A stretch of 64,000 bases of DNA from Ochrobactrum sp. BTU1 (GCA_018798825.1 CP076356.1:496001-560000); one strand, 5' to 3'. Counted from the stretch's first letter, positions 54,001 to 62,089 are shown. Made by a program: numbers and translations. Notes: generated from the sequence alone by a model not told the origin.

Positions 54001-55476
54001 TGCGGATGGATCAATGGTGCCGCTGATAATGCCCGTATTCGGATCAATCGTCAGACCCTTTGGCAGCCCCGTGGCGCTATAGGTAAGCGTATCGCCATCA
54101 ACATCCTTGAAGAAACCGCTCACATCAAGCGAAGTGATGGCGTCAGCGTCATTGTTCGCCTGATCGACAATCGTACCAACAGTCTCCGGCAGGTCATCAA
54201 CGGGCGTAATTTCTATATCAAAAGTGCTTGTCGTCGAACCGCCGTCGTTACCGTCACTGACAGTGTAGATAACGGTTGGAACCTTACCGTTCCAGTTGGC
54301 AACTGGTTCAAAAGAATATGAGCCATCAGCCTTGATCACAAGCACGCCAATGTCAGGAATGCTAACTTTTTCGCCAGGAAGATAGGTCGAACCGTTGATC
54401 TCGAAACGGGTAATTGAGATCGCATCGCCATCCGGATCACTATCATTGCCAAGCAGATTACCGGTTACGGACGTATCTTCGGGGGCAATAACGGATTCTG
54501 GCTCAGTAACCGGAGGCTGATTGTTCACCGTAACAGTGACAGTCGTTGTCTCTTCGGTGCCGCCGCTTGAAACCGTATAAGTGTAGGTGTCAGTTCCCAC
54601 GAAACCAGGTTTCGGTGTATAAGTTATCGTTCCATCTGGATTAACGACGACGGATCCATGTGCGCCAGGAGTTACGGCACTAATGCGGGCGTCTGGATCC
54701 TTGAATGTATCATTAGAAAGTACAGCGGTGGTTACCGGCTCACCCGCATGGGTGACAGCCTCATCGGGAGCAATGTCAACTACCGGCGTCACCGTGATTG
54801 GAACGGTAACAATCGTTTTCCCACCTCGACCGTCGGATACGACGACATCGAAGCTGTCTGGACCGTTATAGTCGGCATGAGGTGTGTAGGTATAGGTTCC
54901 GTCCGGATTAACCGTGACGGTACCGTGCTTAGGGCCTTCGCCACTAAGTTCAAAAGTCAGAGTGTCTCCATCGGCGTCTTTTGCGGTGATCACGCCCTTG
55001 AAAACGTTGTCCTCTGCAGTCTCAACTGGGTCAGCAGAAACAACAGGCGCCCTGTTGGACGGGCCATCATCACTACCGCCGCCAGAGCCAAGAGCAATCG
55101 CAGCCCCGCCTGCAGCCAGGCCTATACCTGCCAGAAGTGCCATCGGCAAAGGTGCGGCCGTGGTGGTTGAATTGATCTCAGCTATATCAAATCCCGACCA
55201 GGTCTCGCCATACTGCGCCCACCAGGTAACGTCGTTTCCGTCTTCGAAAACCAGATCATTGCGAGCGTCACCGTTTGTGACAAAGAAATTCTCGATGACT
55301 ACAACCGAACCGTCTTCAAGAATAAGGAGCAGGTTGTTTCCATCGCGCTCAAAGCGCGCGACTTCCTCGGGCCCGATTTGCAGCTGAACAACACTTGGCG
55401 TCTCAAGCCGGATACGGTTTCCATCAAAGTTTCGCGACGCTCCACTCTCGGCCTTAGGAAACACGACTGCTTTCAT
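45055..55476 (-). CDS. Giant BapA-like type I secreted adhesin (3473 aa)
   Basis: Residues 1-115 form a BapA-prefix-like domain (IRLETPSVVQLQIGPEEVAR, then RDGNNLLLILEDGSVVVIEN), followed by a hydrophobic glycine-rich stretch (109-134). The body is a train of Ig-like modules: cadherin/Tandem-95-type units with DPDGDTL and NDAP motifs (about 140-1060, including three near-identical 211-residue copies), VCBS repeats (about 1062-1429, TLDNS.S.TQALN..) and about 1800 residues of further related modules. The C-terminal secretion region (from about 3247) has one RTX-like NINGRAGSDTVALRF and a LKNIEIIDLG.. segment. It would mediate surface adhesion and biofilm formation. It is the first gene of the five-gene operon. 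Confidence 0.9.
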   Translation of the reverse strand: MKAVVFPKAESGASRNFDGNRIRLETPSVVQLQIGPEEVARFERDGNNLLLILEDGSVVVIENFFVTNGDARNDLVFEDGNDVTWWAQYGETWSGFDIAEINSTTTAAPLPMALLAGIGLAAGGAAIALGSGGGSDDGPSNRAPVVSADPVETAEDNVFKGVITAKDADGDTLTFELSGEGPKHGTVTVNPDGTYTYTPHADYNGPDSFDVVVSDGRGGKTIVTVPITVTPVVDIAPDEAVTHAGEPVTTAVLSNDTFKDPDARISAVTPGAHGSVVVNPDGTITYTPKPGFVGTDTYTYTVSSGGTEETTTVTVTVNNQPPVTEPESVIAPEDTSVTGNLLGNDSDPDGDAISITRFEINGSTYLPGEKVSIPDIGVLVIKADGSYSFEPVANWNGKVPTVIYTVSDGNDGGSTTSTFDIEITPVDDLPETVGTIVDQANNDADAITSLDVSGFFKDVDGDTLTYSATGLPKGLTIDPNTGIISGTIDPSASQDGVGGAHSVTITVSDGTSTVDQTFTWTVSNPAPVANDDAVSTDEDTPVSGNVLLDSAAGDVADTDPDGDTLVVTQFVINGTTYSAGDNAIIENVGTFTLDSTGVYTFTPDENWNGTVPTITYTISDGEGGTDTANLTITVDPVNDAPEAVGTIVDQANDDADAITSLDVSDFFKDIDGDTLTYSATGLPKGLTIDPNTGIISGTIDPSASQDGVGGAHSVTITVSDGTSTVDQTFTWTVSNPAPVANDDAVSTDEDTPVSGNVLLDSAAGDVADTDPDGDTLVVTQFVINGTTYSAGDNAIIENVGTFTLDSTGVYTFTPDENWNGTVPTITYTISDGEGGTDTANLTITVDPVNDAPEAVGTIVDQANDDADAITSLDVSDFFKDVDGDTLTYSATGLPKGLTIDPNTGIISGTIDPSASQDGVGGAHSVTITASDGTSTVDQTFTWTVSNPAPVANDDAVSTDEDTPVSGNVLLDSAAGDVADTDPDGDTLVVTQFVINGTTYSAGDNAIIENVGTFTLDSTGAYTFTPDENWNGTVPTITYTISDGEGGTDTANLTITVDPVNDAPVIAGGDQDGTVIEAGVVDDNTPVPGNPTATGSFDASDVDGDTLSWSVLGTPDQTYGTFTIDAVTGAWSYTLDNSLSATQALNEGDKVELSFDVEVSDGKGGTETRTVVITINGTNDAPVANADTGSVSEAGVQDGGNDPISGTATATGNVLTNDTDVDDGEKATLAVNEVKFGDVVGTVGSSIQGTYGTLTLNSDGSYTYELDNTSTQTQSLKQGEQVTETFTYTAVDVNGATSSSTLTITVTGANDRPEITSGTAEASGEVTEQGTANPDENNVVSGTLTASDVDKDATLTWSVVATNGTYGTIGIDAQTGEWTYTLDNTRASTQALNDGEQRTETFTAVVTDEHGATREQVITVTVNGSNDDITGLGNETINVLEDGVVNGSLQDFVSDVDNKIILTGFTVDANGDGLQETFTPGELVNLTKDGAALGTLIIGEDGKYTFTPAPNYSGNIPTVSYTMGESGGGKSVTQTLDFTITKVADAPELEANKNVNTDEDTAVTLGLKTPVITDTGTGTDNNDNPERLGEITLTISGAGADGVTLSTGVKTLTPVDGKITIVLSDVPHVSDTPAADDARGIYYLTSAEYAALVANPRAESGNNFTVTVSATSYEVDASGGKIAGVAGASSTQVINVDVQAVTDGAELESDVRTLTFAEDSKIDLSSHLTAALTSTDANAGNDTDGSERYSYSVSGLPAGSIVTINGTNYTVGASGSVTSPETSTFATAPNISITPPRDFSGDIKDVVITLNTRDTDSDSAGIPATVTSSVTIDLRVTPVAGDVTATDSTTAEDTAVHFLAGVAVTDTGTAAGSEVINEVTFEVPTGWTVGTPDASAGWSYNVSGTTATITFDGSLSQTDREAILDAFTITPPAHSSLDATIKLSITSTDTNGSDSDTKTVDLDVKITVTPVAERTDSDSDGNGQNDVTMNGDHAYSVAGQEDAWFALGSNYTGASNTSGGFADLQSAWSNADSDEFTYAVLTPTLSSDTQTDTVIGTEFRYSTDNGLTWQTQTYVGEPIWVPSVYLNTLQVKLPADVSGTLTIGVQAATVDYDDDRDVSTLPLDPPHESGDGVNVAISGEATLSLIKFEPVADEVTMALNGRATGLEDTAIPLSIKTTSSDDSETFNVTISGIPDGAVITYNGEKLTVSGGAVTIVGFNNSYPMTVTPPLNSNNDFKLTVSAVSVDGTSTSAPVSRTIDIAVTGVADNALITLPNVAYTTTEAALDAGAHKVQLSNIITSVASSDTDGSEVTTLRITGLSENFSLTGATMVVSGTGTERIWMVSASDLSKVSIVVPENFSGTVNLKVAGVTTENDGDSRTGPLTDVSFTVTPSPEALITSTATLIEDEISLLNLVIIPQNGDTDEKLGSIFIPVDYNASKFTLYVGGAEISAANLETKEIEGKTYYIVPSDQIDSLGAKGAANLDGDLGKLDFLYEVIDPSTDGTLTAVTEVKNGSLTIDALPVTDAVDASITAITMTSATGTTSDEIAGDDAEPDTATVTTSGTVTVNLHVNSADTDGSEHLVRVVIEGVPDGVTVNGASQIGAGSWLLIYSGADAKSIGIGGINLPVEFVVGKGASNLTSTITMTVLAQDEGQNVNSPAKIETDSVKWNLTVDLGDGQSYLPPVIDEWSYNGAQGTEDTEFTLDGVIDAKVTTSDSSVAYSYTVTLTNLAPGTTVDGMTFTTINGVPTWSATVVVPANGDSQAALDGLLAGIKITPPLNSNDNNAEFNFDAKLTAAAVGGTSTEAVTKPDMPIIPVTDEATVTIDVPDVAEGETSVTATISAFDVADGTFGTIVDGKLYVQVSTNGNDNGTLTDGEGRTLTLTDISGVVGVPDGKYYVVEIGTAGGSVELTYTAADGTVLQPGDVTFNAWVQTKETGAANTEAASASSTAEVLIVNNGVTVESQPVTGKESGTSEKTNAIELTGLTVALKDNDGSEAIKSILLSGVPVGFLLYVGSSAGDATVASQASNAGGDGSTNTWVISSDGTMPAYVAILPAPHWSGTLTDLSLVVESGEASLPTTRVDTVPLAPVTVEAVADGIAIDPTLSFGKEGRIISLNLNAAMVDAATAVAGVEDASTETTTLKLTGLGAHAAFYIGGELIDANNDAISIAYDQLTNSYTITGLSQDNLDKLGFVQAASALSDQDASTAGTQIRVEAWTVESATGTESQHVTDTLTLAVTPTTATSGNDTFIWSGSNINGRAGSDTVALRFGEDLSGDDLKQHLKNIEIIDLGIHGTNAITDLTPDDVQAITDANHILTIKGTSEDLLSLSGNWVLQSDGSYTGTGESGTTVTLKIDGVTIDSHQDAVASSSDHSSLFSFAMAEDSESFGLASIDTQASTVPAVEQQTALTIDDVLSSDTGHDAMSAILPDEHDAKPFSSDTGGGASDFVDLSTPMTAPSLEDELRSAVHYEV
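52288..54187 (-). repeat. Three tandem 633-bp repeats within the adhesin gene
   Basis: Three consecutive, nearly identical 633-bp units (211 codons each) lie in frame. Identical landmarks recur at exact 633-bp steps, for example near 52484, 53117 and 53750. Differences are few and mostly synonymous; the copy nearest the N-terminus differs most at its outer edge. The low divergence suggests recent duplication or gene conversion. Confidence 0.9.
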
Positions 55477-56398
55477 TTTCGACGCCTATCTAGCTCTACA
55501 ATACCAAACTAAACCTCCCGTGCTCGGGAAGTTCAATGATTGTTGTGTCCGTGAAATCCGCCTATGAACTCGGAGAACGCACAACGAGCTCGCCACCGCA
55601 ACAGTTGTCAACCTGTTGAGATGCACACGCGCCTTGTACGTTGTCTGCGATCAAATATTAGGTCCCGCCGCAACACAATCAGAGCACCTTATGGTTGCGT
55701 CGCCAAGCTGTGTCAACTGATATTCTCTAATAAATAGATATTTGATCAATGCCCATTATTCAACAACTTAGCCCGCCTGAAGGACCTATCTGCCAAGCGA
55801 TCATTTGAAACTTATCATCAACGAAAATGCGCGCGATTAAAAACAATCAAAACTATGTAAGATTTAGAAAAGCACCGAATATCCATGTGGTTAGCGCAAT
55901 ATCCCATCAAAAAGCTCTCGTTTAAAAAGCAACCCTCACACGAATGGCAATATTACTCTAGATTGAAATTTCAAGCAGCCAGATAGGTCTCAATTTCTGC
56001 ACCAGTATAGCGACATCCCTTTAGCAAACCGATATTACTATCCTCCTACTATTATTATAGAATTCAAATCCTTTTCTGCTTCTTATTATTTATTATTTTT
56101 GCTATAAAATGCCTATGGCCTAAAAAAGAACTTTTTCGTATCTTTCGAATACCAATAAAGTATTATTTTCGATATATATTACACACACACCGACCTATTC
56201 ACAACTTTTCCGGGAATGCATCTCTGAGTGATGGGCTATTCTGACATTTACGGTCTTCGTTAAGTCGAGCTCCAAAATAGCATTCTACAATATGCCGCTG
56301 TCAGTTGCTGTACCGGGTGGTGCGGGCAGACTGACAGCGGCTTTTTTCACAAAGGCCTGTATTTGAGAGTATTTGACGCAGGTCGAAGGTAAACTGGT
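55477..56398. other. Long AT-rich intergenic region upstream of the adhesin operon
   Basis: About 920 bp without a credible coding frame, very AT-rich in its right half (about 56030-56200). It must contain the promoter and any control sites of the minus-strand adhesin operon. It also holds a strong intrinsic terminator oriented for plus-strand transcription at 56294-56347, hinting at a small RNA. Confidence 0.6.
56294..56347 (+). terminator. Strong orphan intrinsic terminator (plus strand)
   Basis: GCCGCTGTCAGT (56294-56305) and ACTGACAGCGGC (56330-56341) are perfect 12-bp complementary arms, followed at once by six Ts (56342-56347). The orientation is plus strand, yet no plus-strand gene precedes it. 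On the minus strand the hairpin could still end the autotransporter transcript, but lacks a T-tract. Confidence 0.8.
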
Positions 56399-59300
56399 TT
56401 ACCACTTCACGCGGAAGCCCACATTCCCCTTGATCGAATAGCTGTCACCAAAGTCATTGAGGCTGGTATTGACGACCCCTTCTCCGAAGATCGAATACTT
56501 GTCATCATTCCAGTTGTAGGATCCACCGATGCCAAGTCCACCCCACACCCGATCCTGACGGCTAGCAAGGCTCAGATCGTTAACATTGACTTTGCTGCCT
56601 TCAAGGAACTCATAGTAAAGGTTAGCGATGCCATAAATATGGCTACGGTTCTTCATCCCATTGCCGTTTTGCCACGAGGTCTCATGATCGAGCGTCAGAC
56701 CAAGGCGACCCTGCAAGCTGTCTCCGCGATCAAGGCTGACCGATGCGCCATAAATATCGATGAAATCGTCAAACTTGACGCGAGAATAGACAAGTTGCGC
56801 CTGCGGCGTGACTGCCCACTCAGGATTAATCTCGATCCGCTTACCACCCTCCAAGGAAAGGGCGTAACCGAAGCCGCTATTGCCATCTGCGAATGTCTTA
56901 TCATTATAGTCTGATACGAGATCACTTTTGTACCATGTGGCTTGGCCCTGAGCGTCAATGTAAAAGCCATTCTCGCCATACCAGGTCAGCGTGCCACCCA
57001 AACCGTACCCATCTGTAGCAATATTGCCATCGCCCCAGCCAGTGGCGTCATTGGACGAGACCTTGGTTTTGCCATGTACATATTGGGCAAACACGCCGCC
57101 GATAAGCTTACCGCTCTCGGCTTCGCTTAGCAAACCATCAATACCGGCCTGCAATTTGACAGAATTTTGCCTGAAATCGCCGCCTGTCGTGGAAGAGTCA
57201 GATCCAAAGCGATTGTGTGCACCTTCAATACGACCCCACACACCATTGCCTTCTATCGCCACACCTGCTTCCTGTGGCGTTGCATACGGTGTGCCAACAG
57301 GATCCGCACCCTGTTCAATTACCTTGTTGCCGTTACCTGCCCAGAAACGGTTACCAACGCGCTGCTGCAGCGTCGATATCCCGTTCAACCCGAGGAGCGC
57401 TTGCGGGTAGGCTTCGTAAGTTTCAGCAGCTGGCGTTAGAACAAATTCGCCGCCAACAGTATTACCGCCACCCGTGTTGCCACCGCCAGTATTCGGATCC
57501 GTACCGCCAGTGCCGGTATCTTCAACCTTCTTTACAGAGCGCAAATACCAATCTGACTTATCAATACCGGATGCATTTCCTTTATAAAGCCCATAGGCAT
57601 AAGCACCAGCAACGATAACTTGCTGGTTTGAGTACACTTCATTGCCAACGAGACTGAAAACACCATTCGATGTGCCGCCGACCGAGATTACCTCGATGCC
57701 TTCCGTCGTAAGCGCACCACTACCCCCGGCATTTGCCACATAGACTGATGTCATACCCGATGTATCGCCTTTAACGACAAGCTTATCCGTAGTCGAGCTG
57801 TCGTCACCAAGCGCGGTGTCGATCGAAAGACGACCGTTGTTGCCACTATAATTGCCGGCAATCGTTACAACATCACCAGCCAGATTGTCCTGTGTTGTGA
57901 TCAATCCTGAATTGTTCACGCCGCCAGAGATAGTGTAAACACCTGTACCACTGCCTGTTGCAACAAAGGACGAGCTCGCATCGACCGTCAGATTGGCGGC
58001 AAGCGCCAGCGCAGCCCCGCCATCTAGCGTCGAAGAGTTCGTCAGATAAACGCCCGTCGCAGCGTCTCCCGCCGCTCCGACGGCAAGGCTGCCATTGGTC
58101 AGTTCAAGCCTGCTGTTATCAAGCGTGAATATTTCCCAGTTCTGGATTTTAGACCCATCATAGGAGCTATCCGCATCATGAAGTGTCAGCTGATCATCAC
58201 CTGTACCACCGTCGAGTGATGTAATTCCCGAGAAACCGCCATAGAGATCAACTGTGTCTGTGCCAGCATTCAAGCTGATCGAACCGTTAACGACGCCACC
58301 GTTTGCAATAACCACATGACTGTCTCCCCCGTTATTAACAATGGCAAGGCCAGAATCCGCACTGACAGTTGCATTGCTTCCGACAGTGATATTGCTCAGC
58401 ACTCCTGCATTGGTCTGTGTCGAGATAGCAGCTCCCGCACCAGACTGAATCTGGCCGGTCACGGAGACGTTGACGTCATTGTTTGAGGCATCTGGGTCTG
58501 CGGGATCATTAGCGCTCGAGTTACTAACCACATATATACCGTAGTCGGCGCCTTTTGCGTTATTGACATCAACGTTGATCTGCTTGACGTTTGCGTTATC
58601 GGCATAAAATTCAATAGCATCATCACCCGAAACGATCGAACCCTGCGCACTGATATTGACCGTGCCGTCACCACTATGAATGGCATTAATGCCGTCATCA
58701 CCCGACGTGATACTGTTTACAGCAATATCCAGGTTTTTTGTGGTTGAAGCCGTGTCTAACCAGACACCGATACCCGATACATCGATGTCGTGTGCGCCAA
58801 CCTTTACGTCGCCTGAACCCCAGGTATTGAACCAAATGCCGTGACCGTTGGTGACCTTGATATCGTTCGCGTTGACAATGGTATCGCCAACGCCCGCATG
58901 ATTGAAACGGATAGCACTTCCCAGCGATGTGACATCATTCACATCAATGACAAGATCGTGCGAATTCACCGTAGTCTCGATATTGATCCCTTCGCCCCCA
59001 GTGCTGACGATATTATGGGCATCAACACCAACATCTCCGGAACCATAGTAATCGATCCAGACACCTTGAGTGCCGCTCTTGATATCATTCACATCAATAT
59101 CAAGGCCCTCAGCCTTGGATGCGATAATTGCATATATACCGTTGGTGCCAGACGAAATTAAACCAGACGAATTGATGTCGACCACACCGCTTCCGGAACT
59201 ACGAATGTCAATACCGTTACCACCAGCAGTGACATCGACAACGTCAACTGCTAAGCCCGTCGTGCTTCCGCCATTATTGACATAAATTCCGGTGTTAATT

Positions 59301-61057
59301 TCACTATTTATTGCTCCAGTTGCAGCAATCGATGTCGAGCCTAACCCGTTGTTATTAGCCTCGATGCCATTGACCCTGCCGTTTACATCCGCCACATCAA
59401 TCGTCAATTCAGTGGTGGCACCCCCGTTATAGACATAAATACCATTGTTCGCTTTGCCGGTCACATCGCTCGTTGAAGAAATCGATGTCGACCCCTTCCC
59501 ATAGTTGTAAGCTGCAATGCCATAGCGGCCGCCAGTCACATCTACCGTATCGATCGTCAAATCGCTTGTGGTGCTGCCGTTGTAAGCGTAAATGCCATCG
59601 GCGGATGTACCGGTGACGCTGCCGGTCGAGGCAATTTGTACCGCACCGGTTCCGTTCGCCTCGACGCGAATTCCGTCCGTTGCTCCAGTGACATTATTGG
59701 TCTCTAAGACGACGTTCCTGCTTCCTGCAGTAGCTTCAACGTTTATTCCTTGCGCAGTTTCACCTACAACATTGCCGCGCGCGCTAATCTCCAGGTCACG
59801 CCCACCGGTCCAAACCAATGCATCAATACCAATAGTACGACCACTAACGTTATTTACATCCACGGTCATAAGCGAGCCGTAGTGGACAGCTCGGATGCCA
59901 GAGGTAGTCTTTGAGGAGACCGTACCCGTTGAAGTGAGATTGAGAGTGCCGTTGTTTGAACCACGATTGGTCAATAATACGCCATAGGAACCCGCTGATA
60001 TATCTGCGACGGAAATATCAACATTGGTGTCTCCTGCGTAGACGAAGCCAAAGCCGTCCTCATAGACGAGACCTGTTGACCCCGCCTCGATGCTACCGGT
60101 TACGGCGATCGAGACGTTTCCGGCTCCTCGCTTGCCAACCGTGATACCCTGCGCAGCTGCATTTATACTATTTGCTTCAACTTTAATGTCACCCGTCATG
60201 CCAACATTACCATTAACGGATATACCTGAGCCCGAGAATGCGTTCTGCGTAACTATCGAACCCGAAGCAATAACGGTGGCGTCGCCAGCTCCAAAGACAT
60301 TCGCTACAACGCCACTCTGTCCGCCAACAACGTCATTCACTCTGATTGTTGTGGCACCCGACGCCGAGTTTGCGCCGGTTACAAGGACCCCGAACCCATT
60401 ATTGGCAGACGTCGCGGTAATTTTACCGGTCGAAGTAATCGTAGTATCTGTATTTGCAAGGTTGTTAACGCTAACTCCTCCATAGCCGCTGACATCTAAA
60501 ACGTTAATATCAACACTTGTGGTTCCTACACCAGCCGTCGCAACAATACCGTTAGATGTGCTGTTGCCAATTATATGGCCGTTTGACTGAACAATCAATT
60601 TACCCGGATTGTTGTTGGTGATAGCCAGACCAACTGCTTGGCCAGAAATTGTTGCAGCGTTCGTGTCTATGAAGCTCGTGCCGCCATTGCCTTGGATCGT
60701 AAAAGCGTTTCCCGCCTGGGTCGCGTGGCCAAAGCCCGGTGACGTTGTCACAGATATATTGCTGCCGCTAATACTTCTAGTGGTATCACTGACCGAGGCC
60801 GGGCCTGAGCACACCGTGTTGCTCCCGGTGGTGACGCATCCCCCAGCAAACGCCGTTGTTGACGACAGAAATGCACCACCGAGTGAGAGAACCGTTGCAA
60901 CAACTGTAGAAGTTTGGCTCGATCCCATTTCACAGGGCGCAATCCCACCGGCAATTCCTTTGTACTTGCCGACACGCCCGCCACGTAACATAAAGGTCCG
61001 CCAGAAATGCCATAAGCTTCCGACTTTGACGGAAGAATTAGTTTGAGAAGCTAACAC
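56399..61057 (-). CDS. Large classical autotransporter adhesin (1552 aa)
   Basis: The N-terminus is a long signal region (SSQTSTVVATVLSLGGAFLS, cleavage after AFA), followed by a small disulfide motif (GGCVTTGSNTVCSGP) seen in Brucella-type autotransporters. Residues about 80-1180 are an irregular repeat passenger with G-I-x and D-V-x-G patterns (for example NGIYVYNGGATTELTIDVAD), expected to fold as a right-handed beta-helix. A Gly/Thr linker follows (about 1184-1205), then a C-terminal beta-barrel (about 1271-1552, starting GVWGRIEGAHNRFG) ending in RVKW. The start is uncertain: GTG 61057, ATG 60991 or ATG 60928, none with a strong ribosome binding site. Single gene, monocistronic. Confidence 0.88.
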   Translation of the reverse strand: MLASQTNSSVKVGSLWHFWRTFMLRGGRVGKYKGIAGGIAPCEMGSSQTSTVVATVLSLGGAFLSSTTAFAGGCVTTGSNTVCSGPASVSDTTRSISGSNISVTTSPGFGHATQAGNAFTIQGNGGTSFIDTNAATISGQAVGLAITNNNPGKLIVQSNGHIIGNSTSNGIVATAGVGTTSVDINVLDVSGYGGVSVNNLANTDTTITSTGKITATSANNGFGVLVTGANSASGATTIRVNDVVGGQSGVVANVFGAGDATVIASGSIVTQNAFSGSGISVNGNVGMTGDIKVEANSINAAAQGITVGKRGAGNVSIAVTGSIEAGSTGLVYEDGFGFVYAGDTNVDISVADISAGSYGVLLTNRGSNNGTLNLTSTGTVSSKTTSGIRAVHYGSLMTVDVNNVSGRTIGIDALVWTGGRDLEISARGNVVGETAQGINVEATAGSRNVVLETNNVTGATDGIRVEANGTGAVQIASTGSVTGTSADGIYAYNGSTTSDLTIDTVDVTGGRYGIAAYNYGKGSTSISSTSDVTGKANNGIYVYNGGATTELTIDVADVNGRVNGIEANNNGLGSTSIAATGAINSEINTGIYVNNGGSTTGLAVDVVDVTAGGNGIDIRSSGSGVVDINSSGLISSGTNGIYAIIASKAEGLDIDVNDIKSGTQGVWIDYYGSGDVGVDAHNIVSTGGEGINIETTVNSHDLVIDVNDVTSLGSAIRFNHAGVGDTIVNANDIKVTNGHGIWFNTWGSGDVKVGAHDIDVSGIGVWLDTASTTKNLDIAVNSITSGDDGINAIHSGDGTVNISAQGSIVSGDDAIEFYADNANVKQINVDVNNAKGADYGIYVVSNSSANDPADPDASNNDVNVSVTGQIQSGAGAAISTQTNAGVLSNITVGSNATVSADSGLAIVNNGGDSHVVIANGGVVNGSISLNAGTDTVDLYGGFSGITSLDGGTGDDQLTLHDADSSYDGSKIQNWEIFTLDNSRLELTNGSLAVGAAGDAATGVYLTNSSTLDGGAALALAANLTVDASSSFVATGSGTGVYTISGGVNNSGLITTQDNLAGDVVTIAGNYSGNNGRLSIDTALGDDSSTTDKLVVKGDTSGMTSVYVANAGGSGALTTEGIEVISVGGTSNGVFSLVGNEVYSNQQVIVAGAYAYGLYKGNASGIDKSDWYLRSVKKVEDTGTGGTDPNTGGGNTGGGNTVGGEFVLTPAAETYEAYPQALLGLNGISTLQQRVGNRFWAGNGNKVIEQGADPVGTPYATPQEAGVAIEGNGVWGRIEGAHNRFGSDSSTTGGDFRQNSVKLQAGIDGLLSEAESGKLIGGVFAQYVHGKTKVSSNDATGWGDGNIATDGYGLGGTLTWYGENGFYIDAQGQATWYKSDLVSDYNDKTFADGNSGFGYALSLEGGKRIEINPEWAVTPQAQLVYSRVKFDDFIDIYGASVSLDRGDSLQGRLGLTLDHETSWQNGNGMKNRSHIYGIANLYYEFLEGSKVNVNDLSLASRQDRVWGGLGIGGSYNWNDDKYSIFGEGVVNTSLNDFGDSYSIKGNVGFRVKW

Positions 61058-61507
61058 GATTTTTGCCGAGTAGTCGCAAGGTAGGTCGTGTATTCTTTCC
61101 CGCGTTAAGTTACGAAATCACAATGCGAGACCGCCAATGGACAGTCCCATAATTTCTCATCGAAGGATCATCTTAATCGTGGCCACGTAATCGATGAATC
61201 AGTGGAATTTTCAAGCGATTTTGTTCCAAACACAGCCAATTGGAATTTGAGTTTTTACGTATTTGTAATATACGAATTTACCTTTCTGCACAAAAGAAAA
61301 TAGACGGCCTCTAATTGTATGTTTATGGAATTTTCTAGAATAAGCAATAATTATTGCCGTATTTTTATATACTTCTATTTTCCACAACTTCATTGCTAAA
61401 CGATATAATAATAAATTGCTTACTGTATTAATCATATATATTTCGAAATATAGAGACAAATAGATAGTTATGATAACTGTTGTTAAATCCCCATGGAGAC
61501 CTAGGCC
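61058..61507. other. AT-rich divergent intergenic region
   Basis: The spacer between the autotransporter and the LptE-like gene is strongly AT-rich (about 61220-61480) and probably contains both promoters. A 102-codon minus-strand frame here has low-complexity composition and no ribosome binding site. Confidence 0.5.
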
Positions 61508-62089
61508 GTGTCTAACCACATACTCAATCCTGGTCCGGGGCGCTTCCTCCGGTCTCTTTCCTGTTGCATGGCCTTGTTCTTGTCCGCATGCGTTGTCAAA
61601 CCACTCTATGCCGTCGACTCAGGCGCAGGCAAGACGATAGGTCGAACGGCGCGACCAGACCTCAGCACCAAGTTGGCGGCGATCAAAATTGATGAAGTCA
61701 GCGACATCTTCGCCGTGCAAGTCCGTAATCGTCTAATTTTCCTATTGGGACGCGGAGCAGGTGAAGCGCGTAGCGCGGCTTACAGGCTTCAACTGAACCT
61801 CAAAACATCCGAACTTGCTTCAGTGGCGCAGAATATTGGAGACAAGACGGATAAGATCGGAAGAGCCTCTTTGGGCATCGCCAATGCTACTTCCAATTTT
61901 GAAGTTTTCGATAAGGATGGAAAGATCTTATTTGCACACTCCCGATCGGTATCTGCATCGTTTGATCGCCATCGTCAGGAATTTGCAACTGTTACTGCTC
62001 AAAGGAATGCCATGCTCCGCGCCGCCGACGAACTCGCGGAGCAAATATATCTCGACCTCGCACAGACACTTGGAAATCAAACAGGGTAG
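61508..62089 (+). CDS. LptE-like outer-membrane lipoprotein (extra copy)
   Basis: The 193-residue protein has a lipoprotein signal (CCMALFLSACVVKPLYA; lipobox LSAC, Cys28) directly followed by KPLYA, as in alphaproteobacterial LptE (C...PLY). The body follows the LptE pattern: LAAIKIDEVSDIFAVQVRNR, YRLQLNLKTSE, FEVFDKDGKILFAHS, ASFDRHRQEFATVTAQRNAM and a final RAADELAEQIYLDL helix. LptE is the plug and chaperone of the LptD lipopolysaccharide translocon. The housekeeping copy usually lies with leuS and holA; this one is next to an autotransporter, so it is probably a paralogue. GTG start with GGAG upstream. Confidence 0.75.
   Translation: MSNHILNPGPGRFLRSLSCCMALFLSACVVKPLYAVDSGAGKTIGRTARPDLSTKLAAIKIDEVSDIFAVQVRNRLIFLLGRGAGEARSAAYRLQLNLKTSELASVAQNIGDKTDKIGRASLGIANATSNFEVFDKDGKILFAHSRSVSASFDRHRQEFATVTAQRNAMLRAADELAEQIYLDLAQTLGNQTG

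Noticed and set aside
52288..54187. Possible CRISPR or satellite array
   Set aside because: The units are 633 bp, directly adjacent without spacers, and encode adhesin modules in frame.
52129..54321. 730-codon plus-strand open frame opposite the adhesin gene
   Set aside because: It is antisense to the in-frame 633-bp repeats; its translation repeats with the same period and has no ribosome binding site or recognisable fold. It arises from codon bias on the other strand.
61211..61519. 102-codon minus-strand open frame in the AT-rich spacer
   Set aside because: Low-complexity, no ribosome binding site, overlaps the start of the LptE-like gene, no recognisable product.
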